A DNA stretch of 64,000 bases from Neofusicoccum parvum (lineage: Eukaryota > Ascomycota > Dothideomycetes > Botryosphaeriales > Botryosphaeriaceae). Below, piece by piece: positions 1 to 11,001 of the stretch. Numbering within the stretch: the stretch's first letter is position 1; the number at the start of each line of letters is the position of its first letter. The stretch is taken from positions 2,480,001-2,544,000 of the forward strand of contig CP087206.1 in assembly GCA_020912385.1 (NCBI GenBank), in the 5' to 3' direction. The notes beneath the pieces were generated by a model. The model ran no database searches. It was not told where the DNA came from and saw nothing but the letters and a program-made list of their open reading frames with translations. The position numbers and the translations under genes were made by a program.

Positions 1-906
1 AGTCGGGCAGGTTGAACTTGTCGGTGGCGTCGGCGGTGTTGATGATGAAGTCGAACTTGAACTTCCAGGGCTCGGCCCAGTCCTTCTCCTTCGTCACGAT
101 GAAGTCGGTCGCTCCGAGCTTGAGCGCGTCCTCCTTCTTGTTGGGGCTGTGGGAGATGGCGTAGACTTCAGCACCAAGCGCCTTCGCGAAGAGGATACCG
201 AAATGGCCGAGACCACCACTAGTAGGCGTGTCAGTTCTGGAATGGGACGCAAGCCACGGAAACCGGGGGACCTTACATTCCGACGATACCAATCTTCTTT
301 CCGGGACCAGCTCCTAACCGCTTCAGAGGGCTGAAAACGGTGATACCAGCGCACAGCATGGGAGCAGCCAAGCTCGTCTCGAGCTCGTCAGGGATCTTGA
401 AGGTGAAATATTCGTGAGCGCGGACGTGGCTGGAGTAGCCACCCTGGGAAATGGTGCCATCGGGGTAGGGTGCGCCAAAGGTGTCAACGGAGTTGGGGCA
501 GTAGTTCTCCTGGTCGGCCTTGCAATTGTCGCAGGTCAAATCGGCAGAGATCTGGGCGCCCACGCCAGCGCGGTCGCCAACCTTGAGGGTCTTGACGTCC
601 TTGCCGACCTTGATGACCTTGCCGATGATCTCGTGGCCGACGCACAGAGGAAGCGGGATATCGGAGCCCCAGCCACCGGTGATGGTGTGGACGTCACTGG
701 CGCAAACTCCACAGGCGTCAATGGCAATGTCGACATCGCTGTCACCGAAGGGCTTGAGCTTGAACTGTTGGAAGGAGGGGCAGTCAGCGATGGTGGGGCT
801 GCGGCGGGGGCCAGAAGCGAGGGCGGCCGACCTCTTGCTTGGTGAACTTGGTCCAGTTCTTGATGTCGGTGACACAGAAGCCCTCGGCGGTCTCGGGGTA
901 CGGCAT
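1..906 (-). CDS. NADP-dependent alcohol dehydrogenase (cinnamyl-alcohol/ADH6 type), 3' end cut by window
   Basis: Medium-chain zinc alcohol dehydrogenase that would reduce aldehydes with NADPH in the cytosol. Exons by my splicing: 906-832, 764-277 and 218 to the window edge. The model starts MPYPETAEGF and joins KQE to FKLKPFG across a 67-nt GTCGGC...CAG intron; a second 58-nt intron falls inside the cofactor motif, giving GIVGIGGLGHFG. Visible features are the catalytic-zinc segment GVCASDVHT, the GHEIIGKVIKVG motif, the structural-zinc cysteines in CDNCKADQENYC and the Rossmann glycine motif. About 87% of the expected length is present and the C-terminus runs off the window. It is head to head with another zinc alcohol dehydrogenase. 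The family call is firm; the exact substrate is not known. Confidence 0.9.
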
Positions 907-2064
907 GCTGGCGGCTGTGGGAAGGGAGCTGGCTGAGGAGTGACTGGCAAGCGGTTGTGAGGAGGAAAAAAGCAGATTGCAGTCGCGCGCCGGCAGAATG
1001 GAGGGGGAGGGGCTTTAATACTGCCGACGCACGGCAGGCATCAGTGATATCATCCCGGGCGCGCCAATTGAGCCGATGCACAAGGCGTGTGGGCTGGATT
1101 GACACCGTCCCAATCGCTATCGCCGTCAATGGCTTTCCTGGATGCGCATCATAGATCGGTTGGCTGGCTGGAGACTGTGCCCCGCGGCAGCTGGCAGTGT
1201 CGTCTCCCAGCCCCGCGACAGACCCTCCTGCCAACAGCGACCCACACGCGCAGGGCAACTTCACTCGCCCGTCCGCGCCGACTCGTATCGCGCTGGTGGA
1301 GCTCTGGAAGGTGTCGCGGGCTCAGCGAAAAGCGTCGACAAGCCCCCGGAGACGTCATTTTGCCACCAATCACAGCAGCACCCCGCGCCGTCGCCGGGGA
1401 CAGACCCCCGCGCGTCAACACGCCAGGCTCGGCCGCGGCTGGCCAGTGACAGCAGGCCGCCGACAGCCTGGGCCGTCGGCACGCTTGCAGACGCCGGCAT
1501 CGGGCCGTCAGAGCTACGCGCGGCGCTTGACGAGCGATGGAGAAGGCTGTTGATGGGAAAGCGAGCCGATGACGCGCGGGAGCTCTGGCCTCTCACCTCG
1601 GGCGCGCTGCACGCTGCCCCGCGTTCGGCTCACTTTCCACCGCCGGCTCGCGCGGCCGGGCCTCGCCAGCCTCGCCCGCCTGGGCATCGTGGCATCCCAC
1701 TTCCCTCGCGCCTTCAGGAAAGTGCGCGCGCGCCAATCAGACGCGCATTGCGCGGCCCGGAAAAAGAGCGCCTCCGCGACGCGTGATGGCCGGCTTGCGA
1801 CAGCCTCCCGCCTCCCTGTCTTCCCCAGATTCTCCCCAAACCGGCATACCGAAGGATTGCGGGGTGATCTGCCCGCAACCTCTCTTTGGGAATCCCGGTC
1901 GCGCGACGGCTACTTGCCCATCCTGATGTTTCCGGCTTCCATGCTGACGCTCAGGCGCCTTGACGCGGGGAACGAGATGGGACCCGACGCTGTATAAAGG
2001 GCGCGCGCCATCCCGCGCCCGTTACGTGGGGTGGCATAGCCTGCTCATTCGCCAGCCGGAGACC
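907..2064. other. divergent intergenic region between two alcohol dehydrogenases
   Basis: About 1.16 kb of GC-rich sequence with several open frames on both strands but no recognisable protein and no convincing splice pattern. It must contain the promoters of both flanking dehydrogenases. The only clear core element I see is the TATAAA listed separately for the right-hand gene. Confidence 0.6.
1993..1998 (+). promoter_or_regulatory. TATA box of the butanediol-dehydrogenase-type gene
   Basis: TATAAAGGG lies 72 bp upstream of the first ATG (2065) and 129 bp upstream of the second in-frame ATG (2122), a normal distance for a fungal core promoter. This fits transcription starting shortly before the first ATG. 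Confidence 0.6.
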
Positions 2065-3448
2065 ATGCTCGAAGCCATCAAGAACCTGACGACCAGAATG
2101 GGCTCAAATCCGAACAAGACCATGAGGGCGGTGCGCTTCCACGGCCAGCGCGACCTGAGGCTGGAGGACATTCCAGAACCGCAGGTGGGCAAGGGCCAGG
2201 TCAAGGTCAGCCTCTGATTCCCGGTAGCTGTCCATTCCAAGGCGAGGCTGCGCTCACACCTCACACAGCTGAAGCCGGCCTGGGTCGGGATCTGCGGGAG
2301 TGGTACGACGCCTCACCCGTTCGCAGCCTTGTTGCACAGCATTTTTCCCTCCGCCCCTCCCACCAATGCCAGCACCGCCACCCTCGACGCGTCCCGCATT
2401 CTTCGAGTGCTCGCCCGCTGACCACTGACAGACCTGCACGAGTACATGGGCGGCGCCAGCATCTGCCCCACCACCCCTCATCCAATCACCGGCGAAACTG
2501 TGCCTCTCACCTTTGGCCATGAGTTCAGCGGAGTCATCGAGGAAGTCGGCGAAGGCGTGACAGACTTCAAGGTCGGAGACCGTGTGTGCGTGCAGCCCAT
2601 CATCTACGACGGGGACTGCGGCGCATGCACAGAAGGGCTGATCAACTGCTGCTATAAGAACGGCTTCATCGGCTTGAGCGGCTGGGGCGGTGGCCTTGCA
2701 GAGCACATCGTCACACCCCAGTCATGTCTGTACAAGCTTCCGGAAAACGTGTCGCTGGAAATAGGCGGTAGGCAGCAACCTGATTCGCGCACATGGCTGC
2801 TCAGCCGCAGACGCTGACGAGCACACAGCTCTCATCGAACCCTTGGCAGTAGGCTGGCACGCCGTGAACATTTCACCCTGGAAACCCGAAAGCTCCGTTC
2901 TTGTCCTTGGGGGCGGGCCCATCGGGCTCTCCGTAATACAAGCCTTGCGTGCCCGCGGCGCCACGAAGATCATCGTCTCTGAAGTCTCCCCCCGGCGGAA
3001 GGAATTCGCCAAGCAGTTCGGCGCCCACTACGTGCTCGACCCCACCAAGGACGACGTGCCGGCACGGTGTCGGGAGCTCTGCGAGAAACAAGGCGTGCAT
3101 GTCGTGTTCGACTGCGCCGGCGTGCAAGCGGGCTTGGACGCGGCTGTGCAAGCTGTGCGCGCCAGGGGCACCATCGTCAACATCGCTATCTGGGAAAAGC
3201 GCTGCAGCATCTTCCCCAACGACTTCTGCTTCAAAGAGCGGTCTTACATCGGAGTGGCGACCTATCAGGCTGGTGACTTCCAGGATGTTCTGAATGCGAT
3301 TAGTGAGGGCAGGCTGAAACCGGACGAGATGATCACGAAGAGGATTGAGCTGGACCAGGTCGAAGCTGAGGGCTTCAAGACGTTGATTGACGATAAGGAT
3401 AACCAGGTGAAGGTACTGGTGAGGGCGAATCGCTTCGACATAACTTGA
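2065..3448 (+). CDS. zinc-dependent (R,R)-butanediol/sorbitol-type dehydrogenase
   Basis: Cytosolic NAD(P)-dependent polyol or diol dehydrogenase of the BDH/sorbitol dehydrogenase branch. Exons: 2065-2205, 2269-2302 (34 nt), 2432-2767, 2829-3448. The joins restore WVGICGSDLHEYMGG (catalytic zinc site) and SLEIGALIEPLAVGW. Also visible are GHEFSGVIEEVGEGV, a structural-zinc cysteine cluster in YDGDCGACTEGLINCC, and the cofactor motif VLVLGGGPIGLSV. The protein is 376 residues from 2065, or 357 from the ATG at 2122 (MRAVRFHG), where family homology begins; the upstream start adds 19 residues (MLEAIKNL...). Intron 1 uses a GTCAGC donor, because the alternative GTAGCT would leave an in-frame stop. 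Whether the substrate is butanediol, sorbitol or another diol cannot be decided here. Confidence 0.9.
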
Positions 3449-3950
3449 TTCGGGAGGATTTGTGGGACGTGGCTTGAGAATCGTGCACGCGGTGGTGAGT
3501 TTTCTATTCTACCATTTACTGTATGATTTATAATTTGTACAATGTGAGAAGAGGGAATCATGCATTATGCCCTTGGCTGAAATGTTAGCTATTCTTGTCG
3601 GGCACCGCCTTAAATAGGGGCCGGCTGAAAACATCTGCATTACAGCTGAGTTTCACTACATTGTATTCTGCATGCATATATGAATATAGCAGTCTGTATC
3701 ACAGAACCGCCACAAAAGAGTCTTCCGTGGTTGTGTGACCAAATAAGCGGACCCAAATGGCCAAAGGAGAAAGTAAGCGCCAAGTTGCCCTCGCGGCGCC
3801 GCCTTTTGGCAAAGACTCCTGATATAGACGGAATCGCAAAAACTCAGATTTCAAGGCTATAAAAACTAGTGAGACACACCATGAATCCAGCTGTTCTTAC
3901 AAGTATTCATTACCTTTTCACAAACCTCACTTAATCATTTTTTGTTCACC
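3449..3950. other. intergenic region
   Basis: About 500 bp, AT-richer than the flanking genes. It holds the presumed 3' UTR of the dehydrogenase and the promoter of the next gene (TATA box listed separately). No gene seen. Confidence 0.6.
3858..3865 (+). promoter_or_regulatory. TATA box of the large membrane-protein gene
   Basis: TATAAAAA sits 93 bp before the chosen ATG at 3951, consistent with a fungal core promoter. Confidence 0.5.
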
Positions 3951-6461
3951 ATGAGCGCAAATTTGACATCGTCCGATTCGGCCAACTATTATGAAGTCTA
4001 TCTTGGTGCCTGGACAAACTGGTCCCATGGGAAAATATTTGGAGCAACAATCACACTCACCCGGCGCGATGGAGGTCTCCTAATCTCCTTTATTGCACTT
4101 TTCGTCGCTTTGACTGGCACGGCCTTCTGGCGCATTGCTTGTTTCGCATTCCACCACTACTACTCAACCGAGGCGCCTCGCGACGGGCTGTATCACCAAC
4201 GTCAAGCAGTTCTCCGCAATTCGGCCAACGGTGCAAGTGGACTATGGGCTCTTGGCCGAGTAATGCTGACTTGGCAAAGGAAGTCCTCTAAAACATACCC
4301 TCGGATATTTCCTCTCATGGCCTTCACGATTATTTGTCTACTGGCATTTGCTACGGCTGGTGTTTTCTCTTCCAAGATTGCGACTTCCACTGGGACGGAA
4401 GTCTTGGCAAAAAGTTCAGTATGCGGAGGAATCAACTTGAGGAATAACGACAACACTTCATATTTGTCGGTGCTGGCTGTACCATATATGGCAAAGAGGA
4501 CGGCGAGCTTTGCCGACTATGCTCAGGAATGCTATGGCAACACGGCAAGTCCGGAAACCTGTCGTCAATACGTCCAAACGAAACTTCCGATGAAGACCAA
4601 CAGAACAGCCAAGTGCCCCTTTACGACAGGAATGTGTCTCAGTGAGAACGAAAATATAGAACTGGATACTGGCTCTCTTGACAGCAACGACAATTTGGGG
4701 CTAAATTCTCCACCTGGTGACCGTTTTCTCTATAGACGCATTACGAAATGTGCTCCGTTAGTCACCGAAGGCTACAGTCGACCATTCAAGTACTCCGATA
4801 ATGGTAGTGAGGGATATTACATGAGGTTCTACTACGGACAGCCAATATATTTACCTGAAGGAACCGATCGATTCATCTACGAGTATCCGGGTACATCCTG
4901 GGACAGATTCTTAAGTGAAAACTCCTCATCTTCTTTCTCGGATTATAGCTTGGGGTAAGTGGTGTATCTCAAACTTCATCAGTAAAACCGGCAGGGCTAA
5001 TTCACGTTGGCTAGAATGGCAAGCATGAATGTCTTTAATAACACGATATCGCCTTTGACGTCCACTTTCACCGCCATCCCGGAGCTCAGAGGTCCAGACA
5101 ATGATCTTTTTATTTCATTCATCTCGGCAAATACGGTCTTGTTCTCATACCCAGTGAACGACCCCATATATGCTGCAACGTATGCCGGGATCGGATACCA
5201 AATGCCGGGGGCCAATGGTACAGCATACGCATTCTTCGCAGATCAGCCAGCTTCGGCTCTTGCGTGCTCCAAGCAAGAGCAGCTCTGTAACCCAAACTTG
5301 CCAGCGGGTGAGCAGTGCGCACCTCTCGGCGGCGCCCTAGAAGCATGGTGGAAGTCTGCCGATCTTTGGTCGAGTCAGAGACAGCGGCAAATGGCATATA
5401 TGTTCTGGGATTATGTCGGCAAGCAATGGAGTATGGATGAAATCATTAGTTACCTCGGAATTGCATCATTGCAATCGAGGAGAGGTCTATCTGAGGGCAT
5501 GCAAGGGCCGCTTCCCGACAACCAGTGGCAGCTGGACGTTGAGAACTGGTTGCAATCTCGCTCGCCGCATTGCAAGGATGGATGGTGGAGCTGGCTACAG
5601 GGCCATCTGACTCAAAGTTTCTGGATTGGATTGACCCCCCGACTAGCGAAGGAGGGCGATACTGGTGTAAAAATCAGGTACGTGCGTCCCGCAAGCTCAC
5701 AATATATCGCATAGCAGGATGAGAACAACCTCACAACTCTATAAAACTGACGTCCCTTTCTCACCTCACAGAAAATTTTGACAACCGCCTACACCAACTT
5801 CAACACTTTCGGCCTCTGCCTCACCCTCATCCTTGGTACAATAATAATCACCGCCTCTTACAGCCTCGAACCGCTCGTCAGCTGGATCCAAAAGCGGCGC
5901 CGCCTCGACACTTATTCCCGCCTTGAATGGTGCACCAATGAGACCCTTCAACTGCAACGCCTTGCCCATGAAGAGCTTGGTCTGGGCACCTGGAGCGGTG
6001 CGGCTGGGGATATCCCCTTTACCGAACCCGGGGAGATGCTTGCGATGTTGGATCTCTCCAGACCAGACCATCCGAGGTTGAAAGCACCGCCCGCGAATTT
6101 CGAAGACTTGCTTGCTACCGGGACATCCGAAAAGCAGGTGCCTGATCATGAGCTCAGCAACGCTAGCGACACTTCTTCGAACTCGGAAGGCAAGTCGCAG
6201 CAGCAGATAACAGATGCTCGATCCCATCCTGGCCTTCCAGGGTCGCAGCTCTCGGGGGAGAGGGTCGTGCTATGCAACGAGGGACAGGATGAAGGTGTCA
6301 GTCCCGTTATACCCTCAGCGAGTGAGCCAGGACAGCGGGATGAGAGTAGGTCTGGCGGGGCCAGGTTTCGACCAGAGAGCACCGTGTCGGATATGACGGC
6401 ATTAGAGATGCCGGCTAGATCAGACTTGCCGCGGCAAGAAACCAGAAACAGCCTCAGATGA
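3951..6461 (+). CDS. large membrane protein of unknown function
   Basis: Unrecognised multi-exon gene; exons 3951-4954, 5015-5681 and 5772-6461 give about 786 residues. The first intron (GTAAGT...CTAG, 60 nt) is clear. The second is ambiguous: GTGCGT at 5682 keeps the frame into KILTTAYTNF, GTAAAA at 5667 would also, and the better-looking GTACGT at 5678 would not. Hydrophobic segments lie near residues 43-65, 119-139 and 568-588. Between the second and third is a long loop with many cysteines and N-glycosylation motifs, probably outside the cell; after the third comes a cytoplasmic-looking hydrophilic tail of about 200 residues. No catalytic motif is visible. This architecture occurs in many uncharacterised Pezizomycotina proteins; a plasma-membrane location is inference. 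Confidence 0.75.
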
Positions 6462-7758
6462 AATGGGCGCTTAGTGGAGCGGGAGGAGAAATTGGTGTTG
6501 GCCATTACTTTATTCTTCTGTTGATGATAACATTTTCGAGGGTGTGATGTTCAAGTACGCAGGGTCAGAAAACTATTTGGTCTGATGTTCCACAACGGTC
6601 CCATGAGTTGAATAGCAATTGACTTTCTGGTTTCCGCATGGTTGAATAATAACTAACCAGATTGAGAGCTTGCGGCGTTCTTTTTCCAATAGCGCACTCG
6701 CATCTGAATGGACGTTCCGATCTCCCACGTGCGTGCTTTCCTTCCGTTGCCGCAAGTTGCAAGCCAACCACGTACGATGATGGAAAGTAAACCAACCGTA
6801 TGGGGATTTGCACCGTGGACGAGTGTCGTCAAAGCAGGATTGAACCGAGATGAGCGCCGAAACGTTTTATCCACCCCCGCAAATGAGCACGGTGATGAGC
6901 ACATGCAGCCCTAGCGAGCCGCGCCGTCAAACAGGGCAAAACAAGGAATTTTGCAGCGCGGGAGATGAACGGCATGGGTAGCCGCTGAGCTTGTCGCACA
7001 GTAGCGTCATCGAGAGATCATGTCGTCGGCAGCAGAGGGGCTGGCACGTTGGAAAGCTGTGAGGTGATGGAGCAGATGGGCTGATGTCTGGTTGACGATG
7101 GTAGCGCACCCAAAAAGCAGAGGACAGGGAAGCAGGGAATGTTCGGATTCGAGCTGCCGCTGTGACGTCGGACGTTGATTGAGCTCGGTTTCGGGGGCCA
7201 GGCACAGCGGGAAGGTTTGCGCCATGCGAAATGAAGGGAAAGCGAGGTTGGCAGGCTGGCTCGGCAGCGCAGGCTGCGCGGCGCTGCCAATAGGCTCTGG
7301 CGGGCTGGTGGCGGCGATGGCAAGGTGGCACGCCCTGCTGCGCTCTCGCGGCCCAGATCGCATCCGCGAGAGCTGAGCGCGACGAGTTTTGTGGCTAAGT
7401 CGTGGCTTGTCGCGCGCGCTAGGCCCAGAGCGGCTCCGCGCGTGACGGGCCCTGCGACTCGACGCTCCACATGACGTCTTGCCCGGCGATCTGCACACCA
7501 GCTTGCAGAGCGCAGCGACGCAAATTGTGGACAGCCCTGGTCGCGCCTGTGATTGATCGCTGCGTCATTTTGCGGCCCTGTCACACATTTAACCCTCCAG
7601 CCCACCCAGCATTCTCCTGTCTTGGCCAGCTGTCTGCCACGCATTCCGACTCCAAATCCAGCCCCCCGCAACGCTCCGCGCCCACCTACCTCACTTGCGC
7701 CTGTCATCCGCGACCTTGCCAGACCCGACGCCCTCCCATTGAGCACAACACCGCAGCA
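6462..7758. other. intergenic region
   Basis: About 1.3 kb. Several overlapping open frames occur on the minus strand between 7000 and 7860, but they have no recognisable motifs and overlap the promoter of the MARVEL-like gene. Pyrimidine-rich sequence near 7580-7750 is probably that gene's 5' UTR. No supported gene. Confidence 0.55.
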
Positions 7759-8711
7759 ATGGGTTTCTTCGGTCGCCTCCTCGGGACCTTCCCGTACATT
7801 CTCTGCTTCTTCTGTTCGGCCATCATTTTGGGCTTCTACTCGTACTTCCTGGCCGTCCAATCAGACCGCGACCGGACCATACCCAACTGGCAGAAGGCCG
7901 TCGAGGGCATATCAGGCGTGGGCGTCCTGTACACAATCCTCGCTACCGTCTTGACCCCATGCCTCGGCGGCGTCCGCATCCTCGCCGTCCTCGGGATGAT
8001 TCTGGACGTTGCATTCGCCGGTGGTTTCATTGCCATCGCTGTCCTGACCCGTGATGGTGCGAAGAAGTGCACCGGCATCGTCGACACTCCCCTTGGTCGT
8101 GGCAATGCCGAGACTGGCGAAGGCTTCGGCGACAATGGTTTCGGCACTAGCGGTGGTGAGCAAGTCACCTACCAGGCTCGCTATGGCACTGTCTGCCGCT
8201 ACAACAAGGTCTGCTTCGCCGTGTCTATCATCGGAGCGTAAGTCCAAGCTGTAATCCTTCACCACCCATGTCAGTCATGCTCACATGATGCTGTAGCTTC
8301 CTCTTCCTCATCGCCGCTGTCTGCCAGTTCTGGTTCACGCGCCGCGCCCAGAAGGAGAAGCGTTATGGTCCTTCGCCCGCAAACAACTACACTTCCGGCA
8401 GCGGCAAGAAGGCCCCCTTCTGGAAGCGCAACCGCAGGGGCACCGTCAACAACGGCGACTCCGAGCTCGGTGCCTACGGTGCTGGCGCTCCCGCCGCGAG
8501 CGCGGTTGGAGGTCCCAATGTCGACACCCGTCCCAGCGGCGAGACTGCATACACCGGATCCACAGTCGGCCCCAACCACACCACCTACGAGCCGTACAAG
8601 GCTGATGCCGGCTACGGGGCCCAGACGAACGGATTCACCGGAACACACGGCGGTATCGCCAACACGTCGAACCCCTACGGCTATGAGAAGACGAACCCTC
8701 ACAACTTTTAA
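7759..8711 (+). CDS. MARVEL-like four-helix membrane protein
   Basis: Two exons, 7759-8237 and 8297-8711 (59-nt GTAAGT...TGTAG intron), encode 297 residues. Four hydrophobic helices are visible near residues 11-33, 51-71, 72-97 and 151-174. A cysteine-bearing loop (GAKKCTGIVD ... GTVCRYNKVC) lies between helices 3 and 4, and a hydrophilic Gly/Ala/Tyr-rich tail of about 120 residues follows. This is the layout of fungal MARVEL-domain proteins, which sit in the plasma membrane or vesicles. The intron cuts the last helix (SIIGA/FLFLIAA). No enzyme motif is seen, and the precise role is unknown. Confidence 0.8.
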
Positions 8712-9540
8712 GTTGCTTGCGACATGGACGAAACACATTGACTGCGTAGACACGGGCGTTGTTGTATCAAGACCGTTTCTCGGGAGACTCGGGACTTGAG
8801 GTAAATTTCCTATGTGAAACCTGCCCTGGGCAGTGCACACCTGTACCCGGTTGCATGCCCTTATTTTCTTGATTGTGTTATGAAAAACGCTGGATACCAT
8901 GGCTTGGCGCTATATTTTTACGAACCGAGAGAGCGCAAATTATGTATGATGGCTCAATTGGCCAGCATACGGAGGGGGCCTATAGGCATATGATGAGACA
9001 GTTTAATGACATTGCTACGGGGTGGATACTATGAATTTTGTTAATGAGAAACGAGATAGTTCACTTCAAGCAATGAGAATCAGATGTGAGCCAATTTTTC
9101 CAAATAAATGCCAAGTGGTATCAAAGTGCAGCCTGACCGTAAACTCCATCATCCTGCCCCTGAGCCCACTTCTCAGTACAGTCTCCGCAGCGGCCACTAG
9201 TCTATGTACCCATCCGTACCCACCGTGATGTTTACACGTGACCAATCAGGCGTTCTCTTGCGGTGTGCTTTTCTGCTCTCCCCTCCCGGTCCACCCGCCC
9301 ACCGACGATCTTTCTCAACCCGCCCTGCATTGACCTGTCTCGCCCTACACACCCAGGTCCCCACCGCTTCCCGCACCGCCACAGCCGCTGACTTTATTTC
9401 GCCATCACGCACCTCACCCTCTGCGTCCCCATCCCTCAAACACATCCGCCCACACGCACGCAGTTCCCGCATCCAGCGCCCCGCAGCACCACCCTCCTTC
9501 CCTCCCTTCCCCATCGCCCTCGCTCGCGCGCCCTCCCTTC
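8712..9540. other. convergent intergenic region
   Basis: Presumed 3' UTRs of the MARVEL-like gene and of CENP-S. The part from about 9260 is strongly C-rich on the plus strand and gives long open frames that are shadows of base composition. No gene supported. Confidence 0.55.
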
Positions 9541-10156
9541 TCACGCACCCCTCCCTCCTCTACCCCCCCTCCCTCGCCCTCGTCCCCGTCCGCCAGCCGC
9601 ACCGCCGGCTCTGGCGCCCCTCCCGCCACCGCCTCCCCGTCGGCCGGCCGTCGTCGCACCGGCGGCGTTTCGCGTCTCGGCCGCGGCGCCGCGCGCGGCG
9701 CGGTGCTCCTCGACGAACTGGCGCAGCAAGGCTTCGAGGCCGTCGTTGCGGCGCGCGAGCAGCAGGACGTCGGACGTGTTGACCTGGGCGCGGTTGGCGT
9801 GGCGGGCGAAGGTGGAGAGGTCGCGGGAGGCGGATGCTGTTTTTGGGGGGGTGTTTTATCAGCGGCGGCTTTCGCGGTCGGGCTGACGGGAGGGGTTTGA
9901 CGGCGCGGAGGTTTGGTGGAGGGGCGTGGAGGCGTGCGTACCTATTTGCGTCCATACTAGCTCGGTCAAGGCGCCGATGAATTGCGCGGTGGCGTTGTGG
10001 TCGCGCAGCTGGCATTGGGCGTCGACGAACTGGCCGATGCTGTACCAGAGGGCGGATTTGAGGCGCTGGGAGCTGTCAGCGGCTTCTCCAGGTTGATCGT
10101 ATCGTAGATTCGAGGTGGCCCACCTCCTCCTTGAGCGCGGCCTCGTCGTCGGCCAT
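9541..10156 (-). CDS. MHF1: CENP-S / MHF1 histone-fold protein
   Basis: Histone-fold subunit that pairs with CENP-X (MHF2), acting at kinetochores (CENP-T-W-S-X) and with the FANCM/Mph1 helicase on branched DNA. Exons 10156-10124, 10065-9942 and 9836-9541 give 150 residues. The splices restore KEERLKSALWYSIGQFVD, then ATAQFIGALTELVWTQI, then ASRDLSTFARHANRAQVNTS, matching the family's histone fold. The first acceptor must be CCCAG at 10066, because the nearer GACAG would break the frame. After the fold and the helix DVLLLARRNDGLEALLRQFV comes a Gly/Arg-rich tail of about 40 residues with RG and RGG repeats, longer and more basic than I expect for this family. It is divergent with PGA2, about 305 bp apart. 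Confidence 0.9.
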
Positions 10157-10461
10157 GTTGGTGGGTGCAGGTGGACCGGCGACACGGTGGTGGGCTCGGG
10201 GCAGCTTGGGAAGACGCGACGGGACGCGTTCCCGCGATGATGTCGGGGAATTGGCGGACGGCAGGGATTCGCGGGCGCGTCAGAGCGCCCGCGGCCCACT
10301 CCTCACCAAGCTCAAGCTCAACGAGAGCTGCCCGCCTTGCCTTCGACCTGCGTCCATCGAGAGATTGCGTCTCTCGAGGAAACCTAGACAGGGTGTGCGC
10401 GCACTTTTCTCACACCACCCATCGGATCTGACAGCCGCGGACAAGGGACGCCGAAGACAGC
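10157..10461. promoter_or_regulatory. bidirectional promoter between CENP-S and PGA2
   Basis: Only 305 bp separate the two divergent start codons, so both core promoters and 5' UTRs must lie here. No TATA box stands out on either strand, as is usual for housekeeping genes. Confidence 0.5.
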
Positions 10462-11001
10462 ATGTCGCAGCAGCGCGACGCCAACGAGTCTCCGGACATC
10501 CTCTCGCTGCTCTCCACTTGGGGCAACAACTTCACGACTCAGACCAGCAAGACCGTGCGCTTCTCCACTCCAGCACTTCCGGCCCGCCCGCTAACGTCAA
10601 CCACTTCCCAGTTCAGCGAGCTGCGCACTCAGGACTACATCCGCCTGATCACCATCATTGGCGCCTACTGCCTGCTTCGGCCCTACCTCATGAAGCTGGG
10701 CGCCTATTTCCAGAGGAAGCAGCACGAAGCCGACTCGCGATCAGGCGAAGACGACGCTGCAGCTACGGGCGCCACGCTGACCGCGAACGATCTGCGCGGC
10801 CGCAAATCGCAGCCCAAAATCGCGATACCAGGCGTGGACAGCGACAGCGAGGACGACGAGGACAAAGATGACTGGGGCCGAGCAGCCAGGCTCCGCCAGC
10901 GCAAGTTCGTCCGTCAGATGCTGGAGGTGCACGAGACGAAGCTGCGCGAGGAAGCTGAGGCCAACAGCGACAAGGACATCGAGGAGTTCTTGGTCGACTG
11001 A
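10462..11001 (+). CDS. PGA2: PGA2-like protein-trafficking factor
   Basis: Small ER/nuclear-envelope membrane protein of the PGA2 family, named in yeast for processing of Gas1 and alkaline phosphatase. Conserved parts are FSELRTQDYIRLITIIGAYC followed by LLRPYLMKLG (one membrane helix), a charged linker, an acidic DSDSEDDEDKDDWGRAAR stretch and a basic C-terminal helix (LRQRKFVRQMLEVHE). The frame reads through 10462-11001 (179 residues), but 10555-10611 looks like a 57-nt intron: GTGCGC donor, GCTAAC branch site and CCCAG acceptor. Removing it gives 160 residues and brings SKT next to FSELR, the better family fit. Both forms are in frame. Confidence 0.85.
   Translation: MSQQRDANESPDILSLLSTWGNNFTTQTSKTVRFSTPALPARPLTSTTSQFSELRTQDYIRLITIIGAYCLLRPYLMKLGAYFQRKQHEADSRSGEDDAAATGATLTANDLRGRKSQPKIAIPGVDSDSEDDEDKDDWGRAARLRQRKFVRQMLEVHETKLREEAEANSDKDIEEFLVD

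Noticed and set aside
9204..9782. 192-codon plus-strand frame
   Set aside because: Pro/Arg/Ser-rich product of C-rich DNA overlapping the CENP-S last exon; no motif.
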